A DNA stretch of 64,000 nucleotides, taken from positions 119,002,444 through 119,066,443 of the forward strand of contig OZ023265.1 of the NCBI GenBank assembly GCA_964006375.1, given 5' to 3'. Positions 24,747 to 35,394 of this stretch are shown piece after piece. This stretch comes from Tillus elongatus (taxonomy: Eukaryota; Arthropoda; Insecta; Coleoptera; Cleridae). How positions within the stretch are numbered: position 1 is the stretch's first letter; each line of letters opens with the position of its first letter. The notes below the pieces were generated by a model that saw only the letters and a program-made list of their open reading frames with translations, searched no databases and was not told the origin of the DNA. A program made the position numbers and the translations under genes.

Positions 24747-24787
24747 CCTGACGATCGTTTCACTAACTAAGTTGACGTTATCAGAGG
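24747..24787 (-). ncRNA. Hammerhead ribozyme motif (PLE-type), isolated
   Basis: Minus strand: stem I CCT / AGG, core CTGATAA (G8 replaced by A), one unpaired C, stem II GTCAAC-TTA-GTTAGT (weak), GAAAC, loop GATC, GTC triplet. The downstream sequence (TGTTGTAGTGATTTGGGTT) resembles that following the PLE hammerhead at 38593. The core change predicts loss of activity. Confidence 0.6.
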
Positions 24788-25724
24788 ATGACAAATTGTA
24801 AACTACTTAGCTAATAAACATCACATTTATACTATGTCTTAGGTAAAGACTGATACAGAGAGGGACGAATCCCAGAAACATTTTCTGTGTATTGTATTGT
24901 AATTACCGGACGTCGTTTTTGAAATACTGCTATAACTTTACCTGGTGCGTTTTGGAGTCTGTTCTATACCAAAGAGAGAGAGAGGGAGAGAGAGTCTAGA
25001 CAACGGGTAACAAATCAATGGTGGGACTCGATTTAAGGAACTTTTTTTTGCCTTAGAGATATACATACTTTCATACGCATCTAAGTTCGCTGGTTGTCTA
25101 AAATTTTGGTAAGTTTAAGAGTTTCTTTATCTATATGGTGATTATTAAAACAAATTCTTTAAATTATTTTTTATCGAAGATGTAAGCTGCAAATCAACTT
25201 TCTCAAAAGTGCTCAATAGACCCCTTGTGATACGTGGTTCAAATAGTAGGCAAACAAACTTCTTTTTTACTTTATCTTTCCTGAACGTCGTGGATTTCGC
25301 TAACATTTTTTTGTTCTGTGTCTATTAAAAATTGTATTAATCTGTTTACTAAAAAAAATTACTGGCAAACCCCATTAGAGTGCCAGTTACTAGAGTATTG
25401 TCTTGTGATATCTTATTTCAAATATCTCTTCATTCTCTAGCCAAAAATGATATGGCTCTAAAACTTATTGCAAAAATTGACAGTAAAAAAACTCATCTGA
25501 TTGACGAACATCGTTACAACACACTAAAAAAATTAATAACTCATCGAGTTTCATTCTTGATATTGAGAAAATAAGCAAAAACAACATCATCTCCGTTTTG
25601 GACGGTCTAAATTACAAAGAAGACATATTTGTCAATGCTAGTTTTATTTAAAACTCTTTAGGAACTTTCTGTGTGATTGTAAGCGCACGGCAGTAGTTGT
25701 CAGTTGTTAACTGTAATTCAGAAA

Positions 25725-26590
25725 CATGGTTTATTTAACAAAAATGCATAAAAGTCAATTCTGCAGATGATAGGTTACGCAGGAAAAACACGATCACAGA
25801 TCAAAATTGCTCGTCTATTTCAGAAAAAAATTGGCGATTTGCTGCATATAGCCCAAGGGACAATCAGTAAGACGAAAAAGCAATTTCTCGAGCTTATACA
25901 TGTAATGCAGATAAAAAAAAACGTCTAATGCACTGAGTAATGATACCAAATTTAATGTAATGCTTGTGTACGAGGAAAACCCACAGACTTTGAGTCTAAA
26001 AGCAGCCACAACATTGGATATTAGCCACTCAGTGGTTATTCTAATATCAGAAGGAATAAAAATGCATCCTTATAAGTTGATGCAAACTCAGGAGCTCATG
26101 GAAAATGATTGTGATAGAGGAACCTCTTTCTCTAAACAAATGATGGAAATGTTAGCTAACTAGAACACGCTTTGTTTTCTGATGCGTCCAGTTTTACACT
26201 TAACGGTTATCCTAATCGTCAAAATTGTTGCCACTGGTCTAAAGAAAATCAACACTGGATAAAAGGAGAAATTAAACAATACCCCGAAAAGTTAATGTTT
26301 GAGCAGGATTAGTTGTAAACCATGCCATTGGTCCATTTTTCATTGTTGGCAATTTGAATGGAGATAATTATTTAGCACTGCTCCAAAATAATGTTGTGCC
26401 AACTTTGGCAAACTTATGTCCTAGTCGAGAAAACGTACAACTTCCAGCCAATGTGATATGGTTCGCAGTACCTCAATTTAATAATTCTAAATCGGTGAAT
26501 AGGGAGGCGAGGATCGTTAGAATGGCCAGCACAATTACCTCATCTTGCGCTATCAGACTTTTGTTTATGGGCATATGTGAAAGGTCATAA
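25725..26590 (+). pseudogene. DD41D transposase pseudogene
   Basis: Begins MVYLTKMHKS (compare MVHLTEMHKI of the intact copy), continues with SLKAATTLDISHS, KMHPYKLMQTQELMENDCDRGT, FSKQMMEMLAN, then frameshifted equivalents of the DDE domain (SDASSFTLNG; GDNYLALLQNNVVPTLANL). Multiple stops and frameshifts; not functional. Confidence 0.8.
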
Positions 26591-26764
26591 GTTCCTCCTA
26601 CTTCTGTTAAAAAAACTGAGGGTTGCAACTGTCACTCGAAGGGGGTTGAATGTAGGGGTGAAATTTGTCGCGTTGCAGGATGTCATTTTAAAATATAAAA
26701 TTGTCGGGATTTTTCATACAATAACTGAGCTACTGGATTTACTCCATTCGGTTGTTCCACACTG

Positions 26765-28400
26765 TACATCGAAATGGCCTCGCGGCACGTACATCACTCA
26801 GTCTATTAATACAATATAAATATAGCCCCCTATCGGACGACAACCTGTTCTAAGCTAACATTTTATGTGGCAAATAAAATGTAGTAAATATTACCGACGA
26901 GGAATACATTGTTTGGTGCGAAAATGTTAATAGGTATCAAAAATATCTTTGCTACGACACCGGTAGGGGGGGGGGGCAGTTTTATTTCACCATCTTGGAA
27001 GTTTATGGTTTTGTTCCGAAAATGTCAATGTGACGATTTAAACGTCAACATTAGTGATGATAATGAAAAGAGGTAGTATTTTTAATTTTTTGTTTTAACA
27101 GTTATGATTTATCATTTGACTAAACTGATTGTTTTTTTTTTTAAGTAGACCCTTTCTGCGATGTTTCTGCAGGTGACTAAATTATTATAAAGTTTGTGAT
27201 TTAAAGTGTCATATTTTTAAATAACAAAATTGAAAAAAATTTTTCCTTCATTCAATAAATTGACAAACAATATATAACCAGTAGTAAAACTTTAGGGCCG
27301 CAAACTAAGTTAATCTTCTGCCAACCAGAACATTTAATTGTAAGCAACCAAACCAAACTGAAGCTAATGTGTGGCCAAAATTTTATAACAACAGCCTGAT
27401 ATACATTTTTTTAAACGTTTGTTTGGGGTTTTCGCGAATTATTTTTTTAAAATGAAAATCCGCTACCGTGAAATATTTGCGGCCTCCAAACTTTTATCTA
27501 ATATTTCGTATTGAAATTAGAACTTCTTTTAGTAATTTATTGCAGCTTAACAACCTGCAATAATTAAACAAACCGCCTCGCATCTTTCTTTCTTATTTAA
27601 TTCGGTAAGAGTAATCAAATTTGCTCTTCCATAATATAGAAATATGAAAACAGATTTTCGCTGAGAACAAAGAAAAGACAACCACCAAACTAATTGTGTT
27701 AATTTTAAGCTTGCGGGAAGATTTAGTCGTTTGAGTCATTTTCAAGCAATTTTGGATCTAGCTAATTTATCGACGCAAGTAAATTCTGGAAAGAAAGTAA
27801 ACAGAAGAACATGAAAAGCCATACAGTGTGACGACAGCTCAAAATGTTGGGCTATACAGTTTCGTTGGTTAATAAATCTCTTTCAGTGCACCACTAATTA
27901 CTAACTTCGCTGGGGTGTAGTCACCGAACGCAGTGACGTCATGGAATTGTTATAGAAGTAGGATAAACAGTAAAATCATTGAACCGACCGTAATTTGATA
28001 CATGCTTTTTGAAACACTATTGTCCTGAATATATAGAAGCTACTAATGATAGTTAACTGATTTATCATCATCACCGTCATAAGGCGATATCGCTTTGTCC
28101 ATCAGCCACTCTATCACCAGAGGTGCTTTTTGTTTTACTGTAGCCTGCTTACTTTATCAAGTAAGCAAGGTTTTTCAGAAGCTTCTTCTTAGTCTACCGC
28201 TTTGCTTTCTTCTTCTCGGTGCGTTTCTGAGAGTATCTTTTCTCCTCACCCATACTCTGCCACGATAAAGGTTTCCGATCTTTAGGGAAAATGACGATGA
28301 CGTCCCCGCGTCCCTATCGCAAACACGGCAAAGAAGAAGGAAATTTTTTTCTAAGCATGCCCTGATGTTAACTAGCCCGGGAGATGCTCTTTTCTCTTTT
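26765..28400. other. No gene recognised
   Basis: AT-rich intergenic or intronic sequence. A TGACGTCA palindrome occurs near 27931; without context it cannot be called a regulatory site. Confidence 0.4.
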
Positions 28401-28464
28401 TTTTTTACTGTGTGGTCATTCTTTATACTACTCTTGCAAGTTACAGTTACTTTCCAGGCTTACA

Positions 28465-28803
28465 AATTCTTTCCATAGCTTTTTTCTTGTGTGTACCTAG
28501 AAGCCTAGAACCGCCACTAAATCAGAGATGGCGCTTCGCGCTATTCTCAACCGCATTATATGACAGTCTCTGTCTTAAGACCAACTTGTTGGAGCATAGC
28601 TGTGGCATACTGATGAAGAGTCTAAGCAAGACCGAAATCGGTCTATGACTCCTACTATACATCATACCGCAAGTCTGGGCAGGGCTAAAGTAATAGTGGC
28701 TAGTGAGTGGTGCGACTCGACGTCCGTCGTGGTAGAGGAGTAGTGGTTTTCACACTCTAATTTCTTTCCACAGCTTTCTTCTTGTTCTGTTAAGGGTTCG
28801 AGT
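28465..28803 (+). repeat. ~293-bp hammerhead-bearing repeat unit (one and a bit copies)
   Basis: AAATTCTTTCCATAGCTTTTTTCTTGT at 28466 returns as TAATTTCTTTCCACAGCTTTC at 28759, giving a period of ~293 bp. The single full unit includes the hammerhead-like motif at 28605-28649. Short tandem, no ORF and a ribozyme: consistent with a retrozyme-like element truncated after the second unit starts. Confidence 0.55.
28605..28649 (+). ncRNA. Hammerhead-like ribozyme motif
   Basis: Stem I GCATA / TATGA, core CTGATGA (28610-28616), stem II GTCT / AGAC with an A-C mismatch at its base, CGAAAT, short stem III, GTC (28641-28643). Core residues are intact, but stem II does not close next to the core as in the best copies. 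Confidence 0.5.
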
Positions 28804-28884
28804 ACATAAAACTGATAATAATAGTTCCCCCAGTGTTGCCAACCTTGGGAAAGTAGACAACAGCATAATAAACACAACTTGCCT

Positions 28885-29215
28885 CGATGTATATAACACG
28901 TTGAGTTTATTAGAGCTGCCGTGACAACGTATTACCTGGCTACGCCACCGATGGCGACACTGATGAGCTCTAATGAGAGCGAAACTGGTGTGCGTTTGCA
29001 ATTATAGTTGGAATGCACCTGGTCTTACATAGATACATGGTACCTACTTAGGGAAGAAAGTACCAGGGCTAGCGATTTTTTAAATCGTTAGTTAGTTATA
29101 CACAATCTCTATGTATAGATATGTATATAACACGTTGTATTTATTAGAGTTGCCGTGACAACGTATTACCTGGCTACGCCACCGACGGCGACACTTGTCG
29201 TGCATCTCACTGTGT
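28885..29215 (+). repeat. 234-bp hammerhead-bearing repeat, related to the 5.4-6.5 kb family
   Basis: ATATAACACGTTG at 28891 recurs at 29125 (period 234). Blocks such as TTTTTTAAATCGTTAGTTAGTTA and GTGACAACGTATTACCTGG resemble the 310-bp monomers (TTTTTTAAATTGTTAGTTAGTTG; GTGACAACATACTACTTGG), so this is a diverged, shorter member of that family. One full unit plus the start of a second. Confidence 0.7.
28953..28996 (+). ncRNA. Hammerhead ribozyme motif with GTG triplet
   Basis: Core CTGATGA (28960-28966), perfect stem II GCTCT-AATG-AGAGC, GAAAC, then TGGTG: the cleavage triplet is GTG, not NUH, and stem I is poorly paired. Identical stem II to the 310-bp monomers. Probably inactive. Confidence 0.65.
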
Positions 29216-29255
29216 CCTACAAGGTATAATTTACCTTACATCCACCTTAATTCTT

Positions 29256-29386
29256 GTTAGTGAATTTTCTTTAAAAAATTCACTAATGAGGAGATCCCGA
29301 CTTTTGAATTTTGAAAAAAATTCTTCAAATGAGCGCTAATTAGGCCCCCCAGAACACATATCCGGGGTCACTTTCAATTTTTATAT

Positions 29387-29453
<67 letters not shown>

Positions 29454-29477
29454 TATATATATATATATATATATATA

Positions 29478-29510
<33 letters not shown>

Positions 29511-30618
29511 CACACCGATAACTCAAAAAATAATGGGCCGATTTTGATTAAATTTGGTGAATAATTCCCTTTGTAAATGGCTTTGATAAGTTCGTTAGCC
29601 AGAAAAATCTGCGCAGGTTTTCCCGGAAAATTTTGTGTTTTATTTCGAAAAATTTTTATATCTCCGGAATTAACAAAGTAAGGGCAACCAAATTCGGTAC
29701 GCTAGTTTATATGCTTATAGGTAAGTTACCTGATAAAATTTAGCTATGTAGATCAAAAGACAAAAAAAGTTATAGGCATTTAAAGAAAAATAAATTGGGG
29801 TTTTCCTCAAAACGTCAAAGTTGCGATTTAAAAGTCAAAATCGGCAACATTTAGGCAAATAACTTGAATCTAATACGGGCTATGGAAATCAAATGTCTCA
29901 AGAACGATGTTTTACAAACCCTGAAGTCTTAGTTTCAACCGTCATTGTCCTTCATTTTAATAAAATGTTTCCAGAAAATTCATTTCAAATAGACCCTTTC
30001 TCTGATGCTTGGCAGTAGCCTTAGCTATAGAGTTTATCATTTAATGGTATATAATTTTTGTCGAATTTTCGTAAAAAATCAATAAAGTTCAATATATCCG
30101 TTATTATACAAGATATGAAAAAAAAATTTATATATTAATTATAGGGTGTCTTGAGCTACATCTTAAAAAATATTTCTACAATCACAGGATGGCCCATAAG
30201 TTGTTGGTTATACAAATTTTCTTTTTTTTTTTAAATCAAACACGCCTTATGTTATTGTATTTTTGCATTTTTCATCGAAATATAATGCATGTTTGTAAGA
30301 AAAGAAATTCTGGATGCAGCAAGTGCGTTATGGTAGCGAATTTTGATCAAATGCTTCATATTTGAATAGCACAATTTGCTATTAACCTATAAGGTTGACC
30401 AAGAAACGAGTTTTTCCGGGAACACTTTAAGTTTACTTTTGGAAATTTTGTACATTTTCACACAATAAAGTTATTTTTATGAAACATGGCACATTGTTTT
30501 TATTATATAGGTTATACTGGTAACCAAAATTGATGCCTGCTTTCTTAAAAAGAAAACACACATATTAACAATAAAAACATTTTTATGAAAATTCACTACC
30601 ATAACGCACTGGCTGCGT
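29256..30618 (-). repeat. Repeat X copy 6, full length, reversed
   Basis: Palindromic TTAGTGAATTTT...AAATTCACTAA terminus at 29256, (TA)n 29388-29478, (GT)n 29481-29508, CACACCGATAACTC, and a long internal part matching 10940-11700 in reverse. The terminal inverted module CTGGATGCAGCAAGTGCG (30310) / CGCACTGGCTGCG (30605) ends it. About 1.36 kb and continuous; the best reference copy of the family. Confidence 0.8.
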
Positions 30619-30639
30619 TTTTTATATTTTCATTTTGTT

Positions 30640-30702
30640 TCTACTATGCTGAAAATGAATTATCGAAGAACATATTTCAATATCTATGATATCATAACTA
30701 TA

Positions 30703-30790
<88 letters not shown>

Positions 30791-31033
30791 TATAATTTGG
30801 CTTGTGCATTTCTGTTGTTAATCCCTCAAATCTTTGTTCGCCAGTCTGATCACACTAATTTCCCGAAAAAATTGTATCTCCAAAGGTAATAAAGCTATTT
30901 CTAATTTAACTTAGTAAACGTATGGTGTTCGCAGAAGCTTATGCACACACCAGATGTTTTTGTGTTAATATAAACTTAGGTCACTAGAGCTTAAAATAGA
31001 TTCGCTACTATAAGGCACTCACTGTGTGCAGCT
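30640..31033. repeat. Repeat X-related fragment with (TA)n
   Basis: (TA)n 30702-30787, then decayed sequence ending TTCGCTACTATAAGGCACTC, which resembles the reversed left end of repeat X. Confidence 0.4.
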
Positions 31034-31344
31034 TTTTCATAAAAAAAATGCTGAACAAAGTGAAAACGAAAATGAAGAATTAAATTCTCTCAAATAGTCG
31101 GCGAGTCAGTAGGTCTTGACCAATAACAAAGCAAGAAACAAATGTTGGTTTTGTTACAACTGAATATCAGAATTGGTGATTTTTAAGCAAAGATTCTGGA
31201 GCTGGGCAGTTTGTAAAAAATAAATAGGTTTTGCATTAATTGTTTTTGGCAAGGGCTTAAATTTTAGTTTCAACACTTATTTTTCCTCGTTTTATTATTA
31301 ATCGTTTGTGGGAAGTTAATTTAAAATTGATCGTTTTTGCCAGG

Positions 31345-31428
31345 TTGCCTACGTGGCGGGTACTTAACTAAAGTTAAGCAACATTTGGGACGGTTAACTC
31401 CTGGAATGGCGACCCACTGGACTAAAGG
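31345..31428 (+). pseudogene. 5S rRNA-like fragment (pseudogene or 5S-derived SINE head)
   Basis: The stretch around AAAGTTAAGCAACATTTGGG, CGGTTAACTCCTGGAATGG and CGACCC follows the 5S rRNA internal promoter order: box A (GTTAAGCAACRTTGGG), intermediate element, box C (CTTGGATGGGTGACC). A 5'-like CTACGTGGCGGGTAC precedes it. The true 5S ends are missing and mismatches are frequent, so this is not a functional 5S gene. Confidence 0.55.
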
Positions 31429-31433
31429 TAAAT

Positions 31434-32660
31434 GTGACACTCAATCATTTTTAAACAAAAAATAAAAGAAATACGGCTTCTGAAAAACAAATATTGAATA
31501 ACATTTATTTGTGGACTTGTTACATGTTTCAATCGGTACTTTATTTCGTTTGCTTAAAGTGTTTGCAAAAACATAATTTGAGGTTTTTGCCAGTCTCACA
31601 AGGAAAGCTACAGTTTTAGCGAAACTAAAAAAAGTCTGGACGAATCAAGTGCGTTATGGTGACGATTTTTTCTTACTGTAAATGGATTGCGCCAAAAAAT
31701 CGTTAAATAAACAGTAAATAAAGTTGAAATGAAGTGTTGATACAGCAAGTGTATTATGGTAGCAAATTTTCATGAAAATCTTTTAAATCCCAATAACTTA
31801 GTTTGATACTAAGCTGAAATTTTCTATTTTCATTCATGGTAAAGCCTCTATAAAAGCAGTATGGTTGCTAGTTTAATAACAATAACGTAATAAGAATCGG
31901 AAATCTATATTTGGTTCGAAAAAAACTTTTTCTTAACCTGTTCGTCTGAATTGACTAAAACGAAATCATTCAAACAATTAACAAGGGAAATACTTGCTAC
32001 ATTTATTTTTTGGAGGATATCTTTATTATGTAAATAATTATGTAAATAAGTTAAATAAGTTTGTTAGATAATCAGGTAAGCTTTTTCGGAAAAATATTAT
32101 ATTTCCTTCTTGTTGATATTCTTGGATAAGTATATACAAAAAAACCTCCCCAGAGTCTTTGCTTATTGGAGTATAACACACTTATGGAAATGATTAATAT
32201 TGCTAGATAAGATTGTATATCTGGGGAGTGGCTGAATGAGCTAGGACTCAAAGCCAATAAATAAATAAATTTTCTTACAGAAAAATTAAATTTATAAAAC
32301 ATTGAGTTTTAGGCATTTAACGCTTTCCTCTCAAAAGAAGAGCACGATATTTAGAATATCCGTGTGATCAAAACAAGTTATTTAATTTGCTTGACAAAAT
32401 AAAGGATATTATGAACTAAGTGACATACTTTAGAACAAGTTGCAGACATCTTGTATATTTTTATATTAGTTTCTAATTTTTCGTCAAAAACTTTAAATTA
32501 TTATGTTTTCAAAACTTCATTCACTGTTTCACTAAGTATTTGTTTCATAACCAATTTCTTTGTGAATTCGCTACCATATCCCGCTTATTGCTTTCAAATT
32601 CTAAATTTACTATGGATTAGTTCTCTCATTTTACTTCCACATCGTCACAGCGTGTCGAAG
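31434..32660. other. No gene recognised; two repeat X end fragments
   Basis: CTGGACGAATCAAGTGCG (31635) and GATACAGCAAGTGTATTATGG (split across 31740-31757) are isolated relics of repeat X ends. Rest AT-rich non-coding. Confidence 0.45.
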
Positions 32661-32669
32661 TAGGGTATC

Positions 32670-33440
32670 GGCGACATAAATTTCAAAATTTTCCTCGCGT
32701 AAACCTTGAAAATGTGTGAAAACATATAAAAAACAAACAAAACATATAAAAAACATGATTTGAGAAAACACTTTTTTGTCTGTCAATTTGTCGATCTGTC
32801 GATATGTCGGTCTGTCGCTCTGTTGGTCTGTATGTCTGTATGTCTGTTTGTTTGTAGCCACGATAACTTTAGAACGAATTGATATATCGTTTTCAAATTT
32901 GGTATACAGTTGGCACCCAATAAATAAACAGATTTGGTGAAAACTTACATTTTTCTCGTTAAAACTCGAGTAATATAACGTGCTAGGGTTGTTTATTAGA
33001 AAACTTTTAATTTCATCACACATCTTGTATTCTGCGTTGAAGTTAAATTAGGGGTTGAATGTGTAGGGGTGCAATAACGGTGATAGAAATTTCGAAATTT
33101 TGTTTTTGTTTTAAAACGACGCAAAAAGTCTCAAAATATATAGAAGACTTGATTTTGGAACGGATGTTTTTTGTCTGTCGGTCGGCCTGCACGCCTGTTG
33201 TAGGTGCAATAACTTTCGAATGAATTGAAATATCACCTTAAAATTTGGTATTCAGTTAGCACCCGACAAAGGAACGCTTCGAATTGTTTTTGGCTAAGAT
33301 CGCTTCAGGAGGCAGGAGATAAATGGGGGTGATTTGGTGAAAATTGACATTTTTTCGTTAAACCTTGAGTAATATAACGTTTTAGAAGTTTATGGGTACA
33401 GGAAAATGTAATATTTTCTTTGTGATGAAGTCATACACCC
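32670..33440 (+). repeat. Two tandem copies of a ~346-bp unit with TGTC minisatellite
   Basis: Each copy has a CTGTCGGTCTGTC-type run (32780-32850; 33172-33195), then AACTTT.GAA.GAATTGA.ATATC (32868; 33214), TTTGGTAT.CAGTT.GCACCC, and GAGTAATATAACGT. Diverged copies. Probably remnants of one DNA element family, but no termini were identified. Confidence 0.55.
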
Positions 33441-33540
33441 TGAATTAATTTCATGAAGATGTCTTTATGAGGAGACTAGATTATCACACCTATGTGGAAG
33501 TCGTGATTCAATTTACAGCACTATTTTATCAGGTATTCGT

Positions 33541-34509
33541 AAAAGTTCCGCTGTTAACTGGCCTACACCAAGGGTTTTGATTTATCTAAGTTCTGAGCTA
33601 TTTTGAGCTTATTTCTGGAAATGGGCGGGTTTAGCTCATCTGAGTGTATATTTTTTATACCATTTTCGCGATGAGTTTTTTTATTCATTATATAATTTTT
33701 CTAGATAAGCCTTCGATGGTTGGCAATGTCCTGCTTTTCTAGTAAAAAAAAAACAGTTTATTGTTGTCTTTTATGAGTTTAATTTTTGCTCCTGCTTTAT
33801 ATTGTTATATTCGACGTGTATTCATGTAATTTCTGATTAATTTATGAAACTAAAAAACCTACTCTTCTAATTTTTTGAGGTTGTTAGCAGGGGCTGTTAA
33901 AGCAAATATTTGGTTAAAAGCGCAAAGGAAGAATTCAAGTTACTTGGCATTCCTGGTATATTCAGTTTTCCAGACAACTGAATAAATCACTGGTTAAAGC
34001 AATAAATCAATAACGAATTGCCTGTCAGACATGCAAGTGAAAAGCTGCTGCTGCATAAATTTGACTGGAAATATGAATCCTCTCTATTTTAGTATTCAGC
34101 CTATATCACTAACATTTTACTACTCTTTGAACATCTCGTAGCTTTGCAGTAGTTTTAGAAGGTTAGTTATTTCTAGCATATAATTTTGCACCAAGGTTGT
34201 AGCTATGTACTTTAAAAGTATTTTATAATTACATTATAATGGTGATGTCGCCTTGTCGTCGCAACCATTACCCTGTAACTTCAGTAGTTATTTTAATTTA
34301 ATTCTAGTTTCTCCCCTTCCTCAATATGCTAAGCACTTCAAAAGTTTGCCTATTAGTCTTCCTCTTTTTCGATTTAGAGTATGTGTCTTTTAAATATTGG
34401 TGACAAAAAGGTATTATATCTGAGAATATGTCCAAAAATGTTTACGTTCGTGTTCTCAATGTCTTTCCGTAAGCATATTTTTTCAATGAGTGAGGTTGGA
34501 ACGTGTGAT
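33541..34509. other. No gene recognised
   Basis: AT-rich, no coding or element signals found. Confidence 0.4.
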
Positions 34510-34563
34510 TGGCAGTGATAGGTACAATTTTGAGAATCAAATTCATCACAATACAGCTTTAGA

Positions 34564-34592
34564 CCTGACGGCCGTTTCGCTAACAAAGTTAG
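34564..34592 (-). ncRNA. Hammerhead ribozyme, 3' half (split)
   Basis: Minus strand CTAACTTTGTTAGC, GAAAC, GGCC, GTC, AGGT: the 3' arm of stem II, the GAAA core, loop and cleavage triplet. The matching 5' half is at 35161-35179. Confidence 0.65.
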
Positions 34593-35160
34593 TGTTAAGG
34601 GAGCGGAGGATAATTAGGGAATAAATTTTAGAACTAGGATAATTTTAACATGGTAACAATGTAATAAAATTTAATAAATAAATTAAATACAACAATTCTT
34701 ACAACTAACTAAATGAATTTAAAATCGACAAAATCTCTACTTATCTCCACATAATTAAAATAAAAAATCTCGCGTATTTACATACATTTTAAGAATCTAA
34801 TAAAAAATCTCCGATATTAGTCTCTACATTTTCAAAGCAAAAGTCTCGCTAATGTTTACCAACACCACTACTTGCTTGCTACACCTTGCTTGGTCTACAT
34901 AATTCATAAATTGCAAACCTCATCAGTCAGCATTCCTTATACTGTACTCTGCAATTCCAACTTGTTTATTATTTATCTAAACATCTAATGTAATATTTTA
35001 TTGCCAATAATTATGATATTTATGTGACCGACTTAATATATACGAATTATTATAATTTATGGTAGCGAATTTTCGTAGAAATCTTATAATATAAAAATAA
35101 TACTAAAATATATTTTCGTGACTAGGAACGGCCGCCTGGATAGTTTTCTGTTCTTTGAAC
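34593..35160. mobile_element. 568-bp insertion within the PLE hammerhead
   Basis: AGTTAG at 34587-34592 is repeated at 35161-35166, a 6-bp target-site duplication. Removing the segment plus one copy of AGTTAG rejoins an otherwise complete hammerhead. The insert starts TGTTAAGGGAGC and ends TCTTTGAAC, is AT-rich, has no ORF, and contains a repeat X-like ATGGTAGCGAATTTTCGTAG (35058-35077). Class unknown. Confidence 0.55.
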
Positions 35161-35179
35161 AGTTAGCGTCATCAGAAGG
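35161..35179 (-). ncRNA. Hammerhead ribozyme, 5' half (split)
   Basis: Minus strand CCTT, core CTGATGA (35169-35175), C, GCTAACT: the stem I 5' strand, CUGANGA core and stem II 5' arm. Confidence 0.65.
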
Positions 35180-35394
35180 GTGAATACACTAAGTTAATAA
35201 AAACTAGAACTACTATTTATATGTTACTTGCCAAGCATTTGCGAACGGCGTCCTCTAGGAAGATATACAGACAGACCCTCACTGTCTAGTCTTAAATCCA
35301 TGCAATTAAAACTGCATACCTGCCTTTGTAATACTTTGCGTCGTTATCAAATATTCCTTCTAAGAAGGACACGCTGGTTATTAAGATAGCAGTT

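Larger units (their letters stand above)
24556..26764 (+). mobile_element. Decayed DD41D transposon with nested PLE fragment
   Basis: Left end CAGTGCGGAACATCAAAATGG (24556, after TA) and right end CGGTTGTTCCACACTG (26764, before TA) match the termini of the intact element at 11800-13866. TIRs run ~150 bp (inner part GACATCCTGCAACG near 24653 and inverted CGTTGCAGGATGTC near 26672). The transposase (25725-26590) is wrecked. The first kilobase holds foreign sequence, including a hammerhead-type PLE fragment at 24700-24800. Confidence 0.75.

Noticed and set aside
27920..27945. TGACGTCA palindrome as a CRE site
   Set aside because: An 8-bp match is expected by chance and there is no adjacent promoter or gene.
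28604..28650. Treating the CTGATGAAGAG motif as a rho-type terminator or tRNA arm
   Set aside because: The genome is eukaryotic and the core/GAAA/GTC layout fits a hammerhead better.
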